Shown: positions 36,501 to 46,197, counted from the stretch's first letter. The stretch is 64,000 nucleotides of DNA from Hyphococcus sp. (GCA_021776375.1 JAJFGA010000010.1:48543-112542), one strand, 5' to 3'. Translations and numbers: made by a program. The notes: generated by a model from the letters alone, not told the origin.

Positions 36501-37268
36501 ATGCAGGTTTTTGTTGGCTATAAAGCTTGGAAAGAGAAGGAATACCTCCTTAATCGCATGAATTTTAACGATCTCGTACGGGCCTATGTGACCTACCCGG
36601 CCATTCAGGTCTATGCCGTGATTTTGGCGGTCGGCCTGGCGGTGGGGCTCGCGACCATGGGCTCGTTTGTCGCATTTGCCGCGTCATTTGCCGTTGGCGC
36701 GCTGCTTTTCCAGATTGCCTGGTACGGTGTTCACCGTCTGATCTTGCATGGCAGCTGGATGTACAAAACGCCCCACCTCGCGAAATTATGGAAACGCGTG
36801 CATTACGATCATCACCGGTTTCCAAATGATCTGTCGGTGCTTTTTGGCGGACTGCATACAACTCTGCCTACGATCTTATTCGTTGCAGGCCCGATAGGGT
36901 ACTTAATCCACGGAGCCTCTGGGGCTGCTGGCGCTATTTCAGGCACGGTGTTGATGACATGCGTCACCGAATTCCTCCATGCGGGCGAGCATCTCGCCTT
37001 CGAGCCGAAGGCGCAGTTTTGGAAAGACCTCAAAAAACGCCACCTGGCCCATCACTTTCATAATGAGAACGGGAATTACGGAATTTCTGAATTTTTCTGG
37101 GACCGGGTTTTTGGCACTTTTTATGCTGAAACCGAAGACCGTCCGCGCAGCCCGACCGCCCGTAATCTTGGTTACACAGACGAAATGGCCAAGGCATACC
37201 CTTGGGTTAAAGAAGCAACCGAGGCGGAGCCGAGTGATAAAAGGGCGATGCGCTCGGGCGCGGCCTAA
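36501..37268 (+). CDS. Sterol desaturase / fatty acid hydroxylase superfamily membrane enzyme
   Basis: 255 residues with four membrane segments and the three histidine clusters of the superfamily: HRLILH (about 77-82), HYDHHRF (about 102-108), EFLHAGEH (about 156-163) and HLAHHFHNENGNYGISEFFWDRVFGTF. The clusters bind a diiron centre on the cytosolic face and the enzymes hydroxylate or desaturate alkyl chains (FA2H and sphingolipid C4-hydroxylase belong here). Divergent from the ceramide cluster, so hydroxylation of the sphingoid base or the N-acyl chain is a strong inference. Confidence 0.9.
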   Translation: MQVFVGYKAWKEKEYLLNRMNFNDLVRAYVTYPAIQVYAVILAVGLAVGLATMGSFVAFAASFAVGALLFQIAWYGVHRLILHGSWMYKTPHLAKLWKRVHYDHHRFPNDLSVLFGGLHTTLPTILFVAGPIGYLIHGASGAAGAISGTVLMTCVTEFLHAGEHLAFEPKAQFWKDLKKRHLAHHFHNENGNYGISEFFWDRVFGTFYAETEDRPRSPTARNLGYTDEMAKAYPWVKEATEAEPSDKRAMRSGAA

Positions 37269-37467
37269 CCCGACCGCGAATTCACAGTCTTTTTCGCGTT
37301 GCTGCGACATCGGGCGAAGTTTGGGTTGATTTTAACCGGCGGCTTTGCCAGTTTCCGCGCGGACATTCATCGGGGCCTGGTTGAAGCGCGCGCGTGGGTA
37401 CACGTCGCTGCGGCCATATCAGCAATCACCCCACGATTACTGAACCAACTCCCAGGAGAGAAATAAC

Positions 37468-39591
37468 ATGAGCATGTCGCTTTGGTTGGTCATTTTGGCC
37501 GGCTTGGCAGCCATTGGATATGGCGCCTTCACCATCAATTCCGTTCTGTCGATGCCAGCAGGTAACGACCGGATGAAAGAAATCGCCGCCGCCATTCAAG
37601 AAGGCGCAACGGCATATCTCAATCGTCAGTACACAACCATCGCCATTGTCGGCGGCGTAGTGTTCCTGGTCTTGCTTGTCGCCTTCGGCGAGTTGATTCC
37701 CGCCATCGGGTTTGCCATCGGCGCCATCCTGTCAGGGGCGGCGGGCTTTATCGGCATGCAGGTGTCGGTGCGCGCCAATGTTCGCACCGCACATGCGGCG
37801 AGCGAAAGCCTTGGCAAAGGTCTTTCGGTGGCTTTCCGCTCCGGTGCGGTCACCGGCATGCTGGTCGCCGGCTTCGCATTGATAGGCATTGCCGGTTATT
37901 ACGCGCTGTTAACAGCAGGTCTCGGCCATGCGCCGGAAAGCCGCGACGTGGTCACCGGACTGATCGCACTGTCGCTCGGCGCCTCATTGATTTCCGTGTT
38001 CGCCCGTCTCGGCGGCGGCATCTTCACCAAGGGCGCTGACGTTGGCGGTGACCTTGTTGGCAAAGTTGAAGCCGGCATCCCCGAAGATGATCCGCGCAAC
38101 CCGGCGACCATCGCAGACAATGTCGGCGATAACGTTGGCGATTGCGCCGGCATGGCGGCCGACCTGTTTGAAACGTACGTGGTAACGCTTGCGGCAACCA
38201 TGGTGCTCGGCTCGATCCTGTTCACTGCGAACGCTGCTAATTTCATGTTCTACCCGCTGGCCATCGGCGCGGTGTGCATCGTCACCTCAATCGTCGGCAC
38301 TTACGCTGTCAGCCTCGGTAAAGGCTCAACCAACATTATGGGCGCGCTTTACAAAGGTCTGGTCGTTACCGGCGTGTTGTCACTGGTTGCAATCGCGGGC
38401 GTCACCTATCTGATCTTTGGCTTCGGCGAGACCATTGGGCAAACCGATGGCGGCGCCTCATTTACCGGCCTCAGCCTGTTCATCTGCGGCGCGCTTGGTC
38501 TGGTCATCACCGGGCTGATCGTCTGGATCACCGAATATTACACAGGCACGAATTTCCGCCCTGTGCAGTCGGTGGCGAAAGCCTCTGAGTCGGGTCACGG
38601 CACCAACGTCATTCAGGGCCTTGCTGTCTCTATGGAGTCGACCGCTTTGCCGGCTTTGGTTATCGTTGTCGGCATCGTCATCACCTCAAACCTTGCCGGG
38701 CTTTACGGGATTGCAACTGCGGTTACGACCATGCTGGCGCTTGCGGGTATGATTGTTGCGCTCGACGCCTTTGGTCCGGTCACTGACAATGCTGGCGGCA
38801 TTGCCGAAATGGCGAAGCTTGACGAATCGGTTCGCAAAACCACTGACGCGCTCGATGCGGTGGGCAATACGACGAAAGCGGTCACCAAAGGCTATGCCAT
38901 CGGCTCAGCCGGGCTTGGCGCTTTGGTGCTATTTGCTGCGTACACAGAAGACATCAAGCACTTTTCTGCACACCCGGTGGAGTTTCCATTCTTTGCCGAT
39001 GTGGCGGTCGATTTCTCGCTTTCCAATCCTTACGTGGTTGTCGGTCTCTTCATTGGCGGGCTATTGCCATACCTCTTTGGTTCCATGGCGATGCAGGCGG
39101 TGGGCCGTGCGGCCGGCGCCGTTGTTGATGAGGTGCGCAAGCAATTTCGCGAGGATCCGGGCATCATGGCGGGCACATCCAAGCCCAATTACGGCCGTAC
39201 GGTCGATATGCTGACACGCGCTGCGATCAAGGAAATGGTCGTACCGTCGATGTTGCCGATCCTCTCGCCGCTGGCGTTGTATTTTGTAATCGATCTGGTT
39301 GCCAATAAATCGGCCGCGCTTTCGGCTGTTGGCGCGATGTTGATGGGCGTAATTGTCACCGGTCTGTTCCTGGCGCTTTCCATGACCGCCGGTGGCGGCG
39401 CGTGGGACAATGCCAAAAAATATGTCGAGGACGGCAATTTTGGCGGCAAGGGCTCTGAGGCCCACAAAGCCGCCATAACCGGCGACACGGTCGGCGATCC
39501 TTACAAGGATACCGCCGGTCCTGCCGTCAATCCGATGATCAAGATCACCAATATCGTGGCCTTGTTGTTACTGGCGTTTCTCGCCGGGTAA
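37468..39591 (+). CDS. hppA: Membrane-bound proton-translocating pyrophosphatase (K+-insensitive type)
   Basis: 707 residues, sixteen-helix membrane protein. Pyrophosphate-binding motifs are [53 protein letters not shown] and, later, [41 protein letters not shown]; the Lys in GNTTKAV marks the K+-independent, H+-pumping class. The protein couples pyrophosphate hydrolysis to proton export, saving energy from biosynthetic pyrophosphate. Followed directly by a strong terminator. Confidence 0.97.
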   Translation: MSMSLWLVILAGLAAIGYGAFTINSVLSMPAGNDRMKEIAAAIQEGATAYLNRQYTTIAIVGGVVFLVLLVAFGELIPAIGFAIGAILSGAAGFIGMQVSVRANVRTAHAASESLGKGLSVAFRSGAVTGMLVAGFALIGIAGYYALLTAGLGHAPESRDVVTGLIALSLGASLISVFARLGGGIFTKGADVGGDLVGKVEAGIPEDDPRNPATIADNVGDNVGDCAGMAADLFETYVVTLAATMVLGSILFTANAANFMFYPLAIGAVCIVTSIVGTYAVSLGKGSTNIMGALYKGLVVTGVLSLVAIAGVTYLIFGFGETIGQTDGGASFTGLSLFICGALGLVITGLIVWITEYYTGTNFRPVQSVAKASESGHGTNVIQGLAVSMESTALPALVIVVGIVITSNLAGLYGIATAVTTMLALAGMIVALDAFGPVTDNAGGIAEMAKLDESVRKTTDALDAVGNTTKAVTKGYAIGSAGLGALVLFAAYTEDIKHFSAHPVEFPFFADVAVDFSLSNPYVVVGLFIGGLLPYLFGSMAMQAVGRAAGAVVDEVRKQFREDPGIMAGTSKPNYGRTVDMLTRAAIKEMVVPSMLPILSPLALYFVIDLVANKSAALSAVGAMLMGVIVTGLFLALSMTAGGGAWDNAKKYVEDGNFGGKGSEAHKAAITGDTVGDPYKDTAGPAVNPMIKITNIVALLLLAFLAG

Positions 39592-39614
39592 CTGCGCAAA
39601 GTCGCTTAACAAAT

Positions 39615-39644
39615 AAAAGGGCCCGCTTTCGCGGGCCCTTTTTT
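39615..39644 (+). terminator. Rho-independent terminator after hppA
   Basis: AAAAGGGCCCGC (39615-39626), loop TTTC, GCGGGCCCTTTT (39631-39642) followed by further T residues: a 12-base-pair stem with a T-tract 23 bases after the hppA stop. Because the other strand ends in a run as well, it can serve the convergent peroxidase gene whose stop codon lies in its edge. Confidence 0.95.
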
Positions 39645-41424
39645 ATTTATCGTATGTCCGGTGGTTGTATTTTTTACGCACGTAAAAAACGTTCCGAGGA
39701 ATTTCTCGCACGCTAATGCCGGTGTTGGCATGAATGATCCGGGCAAGCGTTACATGTTTGAGCATGGCGCGTTCGGCCCGTGTCAGGTCACGCTCATACC
39801 AGAAGCGATCATGATCGCGCAGGGCGGTAAACTGACGGCTCACGATTTCCTGGAAAACCGGCCCCAGCTGCGAGCCCTCGTCTTCGAGCGGATCTTCGCT
39901 AAGCCCGCCGACCCAAAGATCGATATCGTCAACGGACCCATAAGCCGCATAGAGCGCCTGCTGGATGGCGGGATCTGACGAGATGTCGTTGAAATCAGAA
40001 GCACGCCCAAAGCCGAGCGCCTCACGGGCGGCGTTATAGGAGGGGAGCCCGAGATCCCGGCCGCGTTGAATGTTGAGCGCGGCAAGGTCAAAACCGCCGG
40101 CGCCCGGCGGGCCAAAGAGAAAATTTCTGAGATCATCAACAATCACCACGTCGATGCTCTGACTTTTCTGCGCCGCCAGACCGCGCAGGATCGGGTCAAG
40201 CGCATTGCGGCGGTTGATGATTTCCGGCGCGTTAAAAAAGGCGTTGCTCAAAGAGAGATCCCCACCGTTGGCTTCTTCGCCCGCTTTGTTAAGCCGCAGG
40301 AGCTCCGTGTTGATGGCGCTGTGGCCAAACCGATAAGCCGCGCCGGAAAATTCAGCCATCATGGCCGGGTTTCCCGGCTGATAACCGCGATAGCGAGGCA
40401 TCGTGTCCCGCCCAATCAGCGCCGGTAGAAACTCCTTATACGTAATGATCTGAATTTCCGCGATCACCATCCGCCGCGCCGCCTGATAGATGTCGTCGCC
40501 GGAAAAATGAGGCCGCTGGCGCGCAATCCTCGCCGCCCACCGGTTATGCTCGCGCATAAACAGCGTGTGCATCGTTGCAAGGCCAACCTGTTCGTTCGCG
40601 CGCACGTCGCCGGCGAGAAACAATTTCGCCGGGTCCGGCGCCGGGCCGTTGGCGTTCGGCAAATTATCCGTGTTGAAAGGCAGCAGGGCGCCGCGGCTGG
40701 TTTTGAGACGGCCCGTACCGTCATGGGTTCGAAGCGCGGCGGCGCGGTCCTCGTTGCTGCCATAGACCATGGAGCCGTCTATCCAGGCTGTGATTTCATT
40801 GATTTGCCTGCGCGGATTTTCAAGATCCGTCCCGCTTTCCGGATCGGATATCGCACGATTAAACGGGATGACCCGATCGCCCGCCCCGGCGGGATCGAAA
40901 TAGGGATCGCCCATAGGAACGGGAATGTCGAAATCGCGTCCGTTTGGTCCCGGATCCGCGACGCCGTCGCCAAGCGTGATGTCATGATCGATAAACTGGC
41001 CCCACTGCCACAGGAAGTCGCTAGTCCCATGCGAGTTTGGAAATGTCCGTTCACCCTGATCGACGACAATATTGCTGATCTCCCGCGCGCTTTTGCGCAA
41101 GGTTCCGGCCATGGCGCCAATGCCGTCCGAATAATCGTTTAGCATCAGCCGTTGAAACGGTTGGTGGGTTGCGCCGGCGGTTGGATCCAGCTTGTTGTTG
41201 CCGATGCCGTCAAAGGAGCGCACTTCACGGCCGCGGGAGAAAGGGCGCCGCCAATTACGTTGTCGATCACGGCGCTTTGCTTTCGACTGCGCCTCGTCGT
41301 CGCGCGTAATGTTTTGTGAAGATTGTTGGTCGTCGCGCTCATCATCGCGTTCGCCAAGCGCTGATGAATGCGCCATCATAGCGACCGCAATCGCGCCGAC
41401 GGCCGGCAATAAAAGCTTTTTCAT
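39643..41424 (-). CDS. Secreted animal-type haem peroxidase (peroxidasin-like)
   Basis: About 593 residues, opening with a signal peptide (KKLLLPAVGAIAVAMMAHSSA); the start at 41424 has GTGGACC upstream. The fold is that of myeloperoxidase/peroxidasin: FLWQWGQFIDHDITL holds the distal His and the haem-linked Asp, MREHNRWA the distal Arg, and YRFGHSAINTELL the proximal His; DLAALNIQRGRDLGLPSYNAARE is another invariant block. The family oxidises halides or aromatic residues with H2O2. Bacterial members are sporadic and mostly secreted; a role in defence or matrix cross-linking is inferred. Divergent from a HAD phosphatase. Confidence 0.95.
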   Translation of the reverse strand: MKKLLLPAVGAIAVAMMAHSSALGERDDERDDQQSSQNITRDDEAQSKAKRRDRQRNWRRPFSRGREVRSFDGIGNNKLDPTAGATHQPFQRLMLNDYSDGIGAMAGTLRKSAREISNIVVDQGERTFPNSHGTSDFLWQWGQFIDHDITLGDGVADPGPNGRDFDIPVPMGDPYFDPAGAGDRVIPFNRAISDPESGTDLENPRRQINEITAWIDGSMVYGSNEDRAAALRTHDGTGRLKTSRGALLPFNTDNLPNANGPAPDPAKLFLAGDVRANEQVGLATMHTLFMREHNRWAARIARQRPHFSGDDIYQAARRMVIAEIQIITYKEFLPALIGRDTMPRYRGYQPGNPAMMAEFSGAAYRFGHSAINTELLRLNKAGEEANGGDLSLSNAFFNAPEIINRRNALDPILRGLAAQKSQSIDVVIVDDLRNFLFGPPGAGGFDLAALNIQRGRDLGLPSYNAAREALGFGRASDFNDISSDPAIQQALYAAYGSVDDIDLWVGGLSEDPLEDEGSQLGPVFQEIVSRQFTALRDHDRFWYERDLTRAERAMLKHVTLARIIHANTGISVREIPRNVFYVRKKYNHRTYDK

Positions 41425-41559
41425 ATGGTCCACCCACTTTAAACAACTGTACACCCGCAACAGCATTTCAAACCGGATAGACCCGATTATCAAGGAACAA
41501 CCAGTGAATTTTCAATCAGATTTCGCGCTATTGGCGAGTGGTGGCATGGGGGCTCGCCA

Positions 41560-42246
41560 ATGACGGTAGCTGATTATGCAGCGGTGATTTTTGATTGCGA
41601 CGGAGTTCTCGTCGACAGCGAAATACTGGGGCTTGGTGATTCTGCGTCTTATTTGCACGCGCACGGATTTAAATGGTCGCCGGCCGATCTCGTGCGATTA
41701 TTTACAGGGTTGCGCGATGATGTTTTCTTCGAGCGACTTTCTGAGGAATATCGCACAATTAATGGGTGCGAGCCTAAAGCAACATTTTTTGACGGTTTGT
41801 TGGCGGTTCGGCGTTCGCGCCGCGACGAGCTGTTGCCGGTTCCTGGCGCGGCAGAGGCGCTCGCCGCGCTGGCTTTGCCGATAGCGGTTGCGTCCTCCTC
41901 GCGCACGCAATTTCTGGTCAGTAAATTGAAGCGCACCGGCCTGTACCGGTTTTTTGACCCCCACATCTATTCCGCTGATCGCGTCGCTGACGGCAAGCCG
42001 GCGCCGGATATTTTTCTTTATACAGCAGAAAAAATCGCCGCTGACCCAGGACAATGCCTGGTCATTGAGGATAGTGAAAACGGCGTTCTGGCGGGCCGCG
42101 CTGCTGGGATGACGGTTTGGGGGTTTGTTGGCGGCGGCCACTGCTTTGACGGCCATGGGGAGCGCTTGGTGGAATCAGGAGCTCATGCCGTGATGGGTAG
42201 TTTTGAGGAATTGGCGCGGAGTTTATCATCTCAACGCACAAATTAG
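41560..42246 (+). CDS. HAD family (subfamily IA) phosphatase
   Basis: 228 residues. Motif I VIFDCDGVLVDSE, motif II VASSSRTQF, motif III lysine in ADGKPAPDIFLYTAEKI and the acidic IEDSENGVLAGRAAGMTVWGFVGG. A helical cap after motif I makes it a beta-phosphoglucomutase/phosphatase-like type; substrate not predictable. Its C-terminus (GFVGGGHCFDGHGERL) has a diverged match to a 37-codon fragment at 44798, on the far side of the AT-rich RelA/SpoT segment. Confidence 0.93.
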   Translation: MTVADYAAVIFDCDGVLVDSEILGLGDSASYLHAHGFKWSPADLVRLFTGLRDDVFFERLSEEYRTINGCEPKATFFDGLLAVRRSRRDELLPVPGAAEALAALALPIAVASSSRTQFLVSKLKRTGLYRFFDPHIYSADRVADGKPAPDIFLYTAEKIAADPGQCLVIEDSENGVLAGRAAGMTVWGFVGGGHCFDGHGERLVESGAHAVMGSFEELARSLSSQRTN

Positions 42247-42411
42247 TATCCAGACACAGCAAAGTTACTGCTGGTCGCAGGCATTACTTGTTCCCAAATG
42301 TGAATCTAATCAGGCGATTCTATTCGTCGCCGTCCGGCCAATCTCGAAAAATCATCTTTATGTCTCTTGTCTTTTACCGGAGCATCATCGCCTTCATAAG
42401 ATACTCCCCCC

Positions 42412-42454
42412 TTAATTCATACTATAAAGTAGTAATTATTATAGCATGAATCAA
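42412..42454 (-). terminator. Long hairpin downstream of the RelA/SpoT gene
   Basis: Two 16-base arms (42412-42427 and 42439-42454) with an 11-base loop. On the minus strand, 14 positions are Watson-Crick and the two others are G-U pairs, whereas on the plus strand they would be mismatches, so the structure is a minus-strand RNA. It lies 46 bases after the stop of the RelA/SpoT gene and probably marks its 3' end, although no T-run follows. Confidence 0.6.
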
Positions 42455-42499
42455 GATACTTGCGGTTAACGTTCTAATGGTTTGATCTAACAATGAAAA

Positions 42500-44416
42500 T
42501 TAGCCATCCAATATGAACTGTGGTTTAAGCGAAGCATCCCGTGATAGCTTGTTTGCTCTGTCCATAATTAGTGCAAGTTGTTCATCACGGGTGTAGTATT
42601 TCTCGCCTTTCAATAGGTCGCGAGGGTCGTCGGATTTGGCTATAATCCCGAGAATTATTTCGGCCAGCTTCTTGGCGCGGACCTGCTCTCCAAGCACGAA
42701 GTAAGCGTAACTAAGCGTGTCCAAACATCGCAAATCCTTGGGTTCTTCATGGTCTACCATCTGCGCAAACTCCGAAACGAGTTCTGTATAGAGACCAGAA
42801 ATATCATTACGTTTAGTCGGTTCGTGAAGTAAGACTTCAGCGCCGAAGTAAATGCCCGAATTTAGTAACCGCTTTCGATAGGGTTTGGAATCTTCACTCT
42901 GGTCTTGCCAATCGGCCAACCCCTCGGTGGCAAATTGATAGGCAGCCATGAAGCAGCCACATACTTCTCGAGGCTCAAATTCGTCTTGCCGCATTGACTG
43001 CCGGGCTCTTATCCAATGTGCGAAGCTCAGCATTCGAGCGAGGTTGTTTTCGAGGTAACGCTGTTGGCATGGTGTGAGGCTGAGCTGGCGATCTTCTTCC
43101 GGCACACCGCGTAGCTGACGCATATGAGTATAGCTCTCGTGGTATTTCTGAATTGCTTTATCGAACCGCAATAGCCGTTCATAAGATTGACCAAGGCGGA
43201 ATTTTACAGTTGCTGAGTCTGGGAAGTCGCGCTCCAGATCGAGATAAAGCGCGCGCGCTTTTTTTACCTCTTCGTCGTTGTTTGAAAACAATCGGCACAG
43301 CGGCTCTTCTAAGCTGAGATAGTAGAAGAAAACGTGTTGCGCTTTTGAGTATGCGCACTCTTCGACTTTGGATAACGAACCGGTATGAATTATTCTGTTG
43401 CGCAAATCCGAAAAAGAGTCGGCCAGCTCTAGGTAGCGGCGGGCTCTTTTTTGCGCTTCCCGCTCTTTCGGCTTAAGTTTGTCAATTTGCGCCTTTTCGT
43501 TGAAAAGCGCCATGAATTTGTTGACCTCCTCGACAGGAATATCATGTGATGAGAGAATTCCCTGAATCTCCTCTGGCGAACTTAAATCCGGTTTGTTGGG
43601 ATTGCGGTCAATTTTTTCATTGCCGTCTACGTCTTCGTGAACTTGCTGCTTGATAAGGACGGTATATCGAGATGCCGCGTCCAACATGTTCTTAAGGACG
43701 TCTAAGTGTTGACGCGTTCGGGCATCAATTTTTTCTTCATAAGACTCCGAAGATATCTCCTCGCGATCTATTTCATAAATCTTGTGGGCGATTTCACTCC
43801 ACGCATCCTCAAAAATCGTGCGCGCCTGAACCTCAAATGCAACTGTATGGTGGTCAACCTTGTTATCGCTGGCGTTCTCATCACAATACAATCTGCCCAG
43901 GAAATGAATGCCTGAGTAAAGGCCATGTTTGGTTTCAAGCTTGACGCTAAACCCTTTACGTTCGCCTAGGCTGTTAAGGTGATAATAGATCTCCTTTCCC
44001 GGGCTATCGGTTCCTATAAAACTCGATTCATATATAAAGACTTGATAAAGACTGCCTTTTACGAACGGCCCGTCTTTGAGAGGAGCTGCTTCGGGGCAGA
44101 AGTTCTTTTCAATTTGTTTGCAAATATCTTCGAGCTGGCTTTCAAAATTGACGATTAGCCTTAAACCAACATAGTCGTTGAGTTTATCGAGACGTGAGTT
44201 GTGGCCATATTTTTTCCGCCCCATGACGAGCTTTCTGGCAATACTTAAATTCGTCTTTGCTCTGAGCGAATGGGAGCTTGCGTATTTCTCGAAGCCGGCG
44301 CTAGATAAGTTCTTTTCTAAAAAACGGCAGGCGTATTCTGAATTTTGAACGATTTCTCGTATCTCATCCTGTTCTTTTTGACTCAAAAGCTCCCAAAAGT
44401 ACGGATTATCAACCAA
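42500..44416 (-). CDS. RelA/SpoT synthetase-domain protein with C-terminal TPR region
   Basis: 638 residues from a TTG start with GAGGGC upstream. Residues about 50-215 are an alarmone-synthetase domain: RKLVMGRKKY, DYVGLRLIVN (81-90, catalytic Asp and Arg), GLYSGIHFLGRL, and EVQARTIFEDAWSEIAHKIYE (195-215) with the catalytic Glu. No HD hydrolase domain, TGS or ACT domain is present. The C-terminal ~350 residues are helical repeats of TPR kind (KFRLGQSYERLLRFDKAIQKYHESYTHMR, LRCLDTLSYAYFVLGEQVRAKKLAEIIL). It is the only gene in an AT-richer stretch and has no antitoxin-like neighbour. Small alarmone synthetases of this build include housekeeping SAS, toxSAS and phage-defence types. Confidence 0.85.
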   Translation of the reverse strand: MVDNPYFWELLSQKEQDEIREIVQNSEYACRFLEKNLSSAGFEKYASSHSLRAKTNLSIARKLVMGRKKYGHNSRLDKLNDYVGLRLIVNFESQLEDICKQIEKNFCPEAAPLKDGPFVKGSLYQVFIYESSFIGTDSPGKEIYYHLNSLGERKGFSVKLETKHGLYSGIHFLGRLYCDENASDNKVDHHTVAFEVQARTIFEDAWSEIAHKIYEIDREEISSESYEEKIDARTRQHLDVLKNMLDAASRYTVLIKQQVHEDVDGNEKIDRNPNKPDLSSPEEIQGILSSHDIPVEEVNKFMALFNEKAQIDKLKPKEREAQKRARRYLELADSFSDLRNRIIHTGSLSKVEECAYSKAQHVFFYYLSLEEPLCRLFSNNDEEVKKARALYLDLERDFPDSATVKFRLGQSYERLLRFDKAIQKYHESYTHMRQLRGVPEEDRQLSLTPCQQRYLENNLARMLSFAHWIRARQSMRQDEFEPREVCGCFMAAYQFATEGLADWQDQSEDSKPYRKRLLNSGIYFGAEVLLHEPTKRNDISGLYTELVSEFAQMVDHEEPKDLRCLDTLSYAYFVLGEQVRAKKLAEIILGIIAKSDDPRDLLKGEKYYTRDEQLALIMDRANKLSRDASLKPQFILDG

Positions 44417-44797
44417 AATAGCCCTCGTTTCTGTTGTTCAAATTTGACTGAAACCTTCATAATTTGTTTGTGGACGCGGCAACTCCATCAACGACGCAAC
44501 CTACCTGACGAAGACCGGGTATCGCTGCCACCCCCTGTTGAATCATGTGGCACCTATGACGGTAGTTTTTTCATTGCAGCAGGCACCATAACTCACCGTA
44601 AATAGTAGGTATAGTTATGGATGGGCTCTGTTTCCAGTGCAGTGAATGCATTTACTCCAAGCGCCATGTGGTGTTGACCCCATCATTGAACAAGCACTCA
44701 TATTAGTTTATGAGAGAAAAGAGCGAAACTCGACCATCCGCAAATCGGTTGGCTGTGGGGAACCTGTTGACCGTTATGGTGAAATTGCGTCAAGGCA

Positions 44798-44911
44798 GGT
44801 TTTCTCGGCGGCGACCATTGTTTTGATGGTCACGGAGAACGGCTCGCCGCCGCCGGTGCCGACCGTGTAGTGAACGACTTCCGCGAATTCACCTCTTTGC
44901 TTGACGGTTGA
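44798..44911 (+). pseudogene. 3' fragment of a second HAD phosphatase gene
   Basis: This frame reads GFLGGDHCFDGHGERL and continues for 37 codons to TGA at 44909-44911. It matches the C-terminus of the HAD phosphatase at 41560-42246 (GFVGGGHCFDGHGERL) with third-base and some amino-acid changes, and then diverges. The frame is closed upstream of 44790. The gap 44417-44797 between it and the RelA/SpoT start shows no gene that I can support. The fragment ends 24 bases before the threonine aldolase start. Confidence 0.85.
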
Positions 44912-44935
44912 GCCCGGGAAGTCGAGGCTGAGCGC

Positions 44936-45985
44936 ATGAATTTTGGTTCCGACAACTGGGCCGGCGCGGCGCCGGAGATTATCGACGCCATCGCGCGCGC
45001 CAATGAAGGCCCGGCGCCGGCCTATGGCGGCGATGAATTGACCGCACGTGTTGAGGCGCGGATTTCGGATATCTTCGAGACCGATTGCGCGGCTTATTTT
45101 GTCGCCACCGGCGGCGCGGCAAACGGTCTTGCGCTTTCGGTGATGACGCCGCCTTACGGCATGATCTTGTGCCATGAACAAAGCCATGTGCAGATGGACG
45201 AATGCGCCGGGCCGGAATTTTTTACCGGTGGCGCGAAGCTCCTGCCAATTGCCGGCGAGGCTGGAAAGCTGACGCCGCAAGGTATCGCCAAAGCGCTTGC
45301 CGGTTTCCCTCACCGCCCGCCCCATGGTGCGCCAGAACGCGTTTTGTCGCTGACGCAAGCAACCGAGTGCGGTACGATTTATTCCGCTGACGAACTAAAG
45401 GCGCTTTGCGATTTTGCCCATGCCGCGGACTTAAAGGTTCATATGGACGGCGCACGATTTGCGAACACCGTCGCGGCGTCAGGCGCCTCCCCGGCGGCGT
45501 TAAGCTGGCGGACGGGCGTTGATGTTTTGTGTTTCGGCGGCACGAAAAACGGCTGCCTTGCTGCAGAGGCGGTGGTTTTCTTCGACAAAGCCATGGCTAA
45601 AGATTTTGAATTTCGCCGTAAGCGCGCTGGGCATCTATGGTCAAAGATGCGCTTTATCGCCGCCCAGTTCGACGCTTATCTTGCCGATGATTTATGGCTG
45701 AGGCTGGCGGGCGACGCCAATGCTATGGCGACGCAATTATCAAACGGATTAACGGCGACAGACGGCGTTGAGGTTTCATACCCGACCGAAATCAACCAAG
45801 TTTTTGCATGCTTTCCTGACGGCGTCGCCGAGAAATTAAAAGACCAGGGCGCGATGTTCTTTCCATGGGTGACGCCTGGCGACCCGGCAAATGGCAGAAT
45901 GCATCGCCTTGTTACCTCTTTCAGGACGACGCCGCGCGACGTCGATTTGTTTTTGAGTGCTGTCGACAAAGCCAAATCACCATGA
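44936..45985 (+). CDS. Low-specificity L-threonine aldolase family protein
   Basis: 349 residues, PLP fold type I. The cofactor lysine lies in DVLCFGGTKNGCLAAEAVVFFDKA; LKVHMDGARFANTVAASG contains the Asp and Arg of the PLP pocket; CDCAAYFVATGGAANGLALSVM and ILCHEQSHVQMDECAGPEFFTGGAKLLPI are family-typical. It cleaves threonine or allo-threonine to glycine and acetaldehyde, or acts as a related beta-eliminating lyase. Start ATG at 44936 with GAGG upstream. Confidence 0.93.
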   Translation: MNFGSDNWAGAAPEIIDAIARANEGPAPAYGGDELTARVEARISDIFETDCAAYFVATGGAANGLALSVMTPPYGMILCHEQSHVQMDECAGPEFFTGGAKLLPIAGEAGKLTPQGIAKALAGFPHRPPHGAPERVLSLTQATECGTIYSADELKALCDFAHAADLKVHMDGARFANTVAASGASPAALSWRTGVDVLCFGGTKNGCLAAEAVVFFDKAMAKDFEFRRKRAGHLWSKMRFIAAQFDAYLADDLWLRLAGDANAMATQLSNGLTATDGVEVSYPTEINQVFACFPDGVAEKLKDQGAMFFPWVTPGDPANGRMHRLVTSFRTTPRDVDLFLSAVDKAKSP

Positions 45986-46197
45986 CTTAAACTTTTCATG
46001 CATTTATTTCGCCCTTCACGCTTGCGCGAGGGGCATGCGGATACGGTGAGCTGGTATTCACATAAGGCCAGCCGACTTGCTTCACCCAAATATTAGAAAT
46101 AGTCCCGTTCATGGGGCAATTTACGCGATGCAATCGGAGGCTGCGTTTTTTGCGCCAAAACATTTTATACGGATGATCGAGTTAAAGGGGAAAGCAG

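Noticed and set aside
44417..44797. Possible transposase remnant in the gap before the HAD fragment
   Set aside because: Short open frames exist but none could be matched to an insertion sequence family, and no terminal inverted repeats were found by eye.
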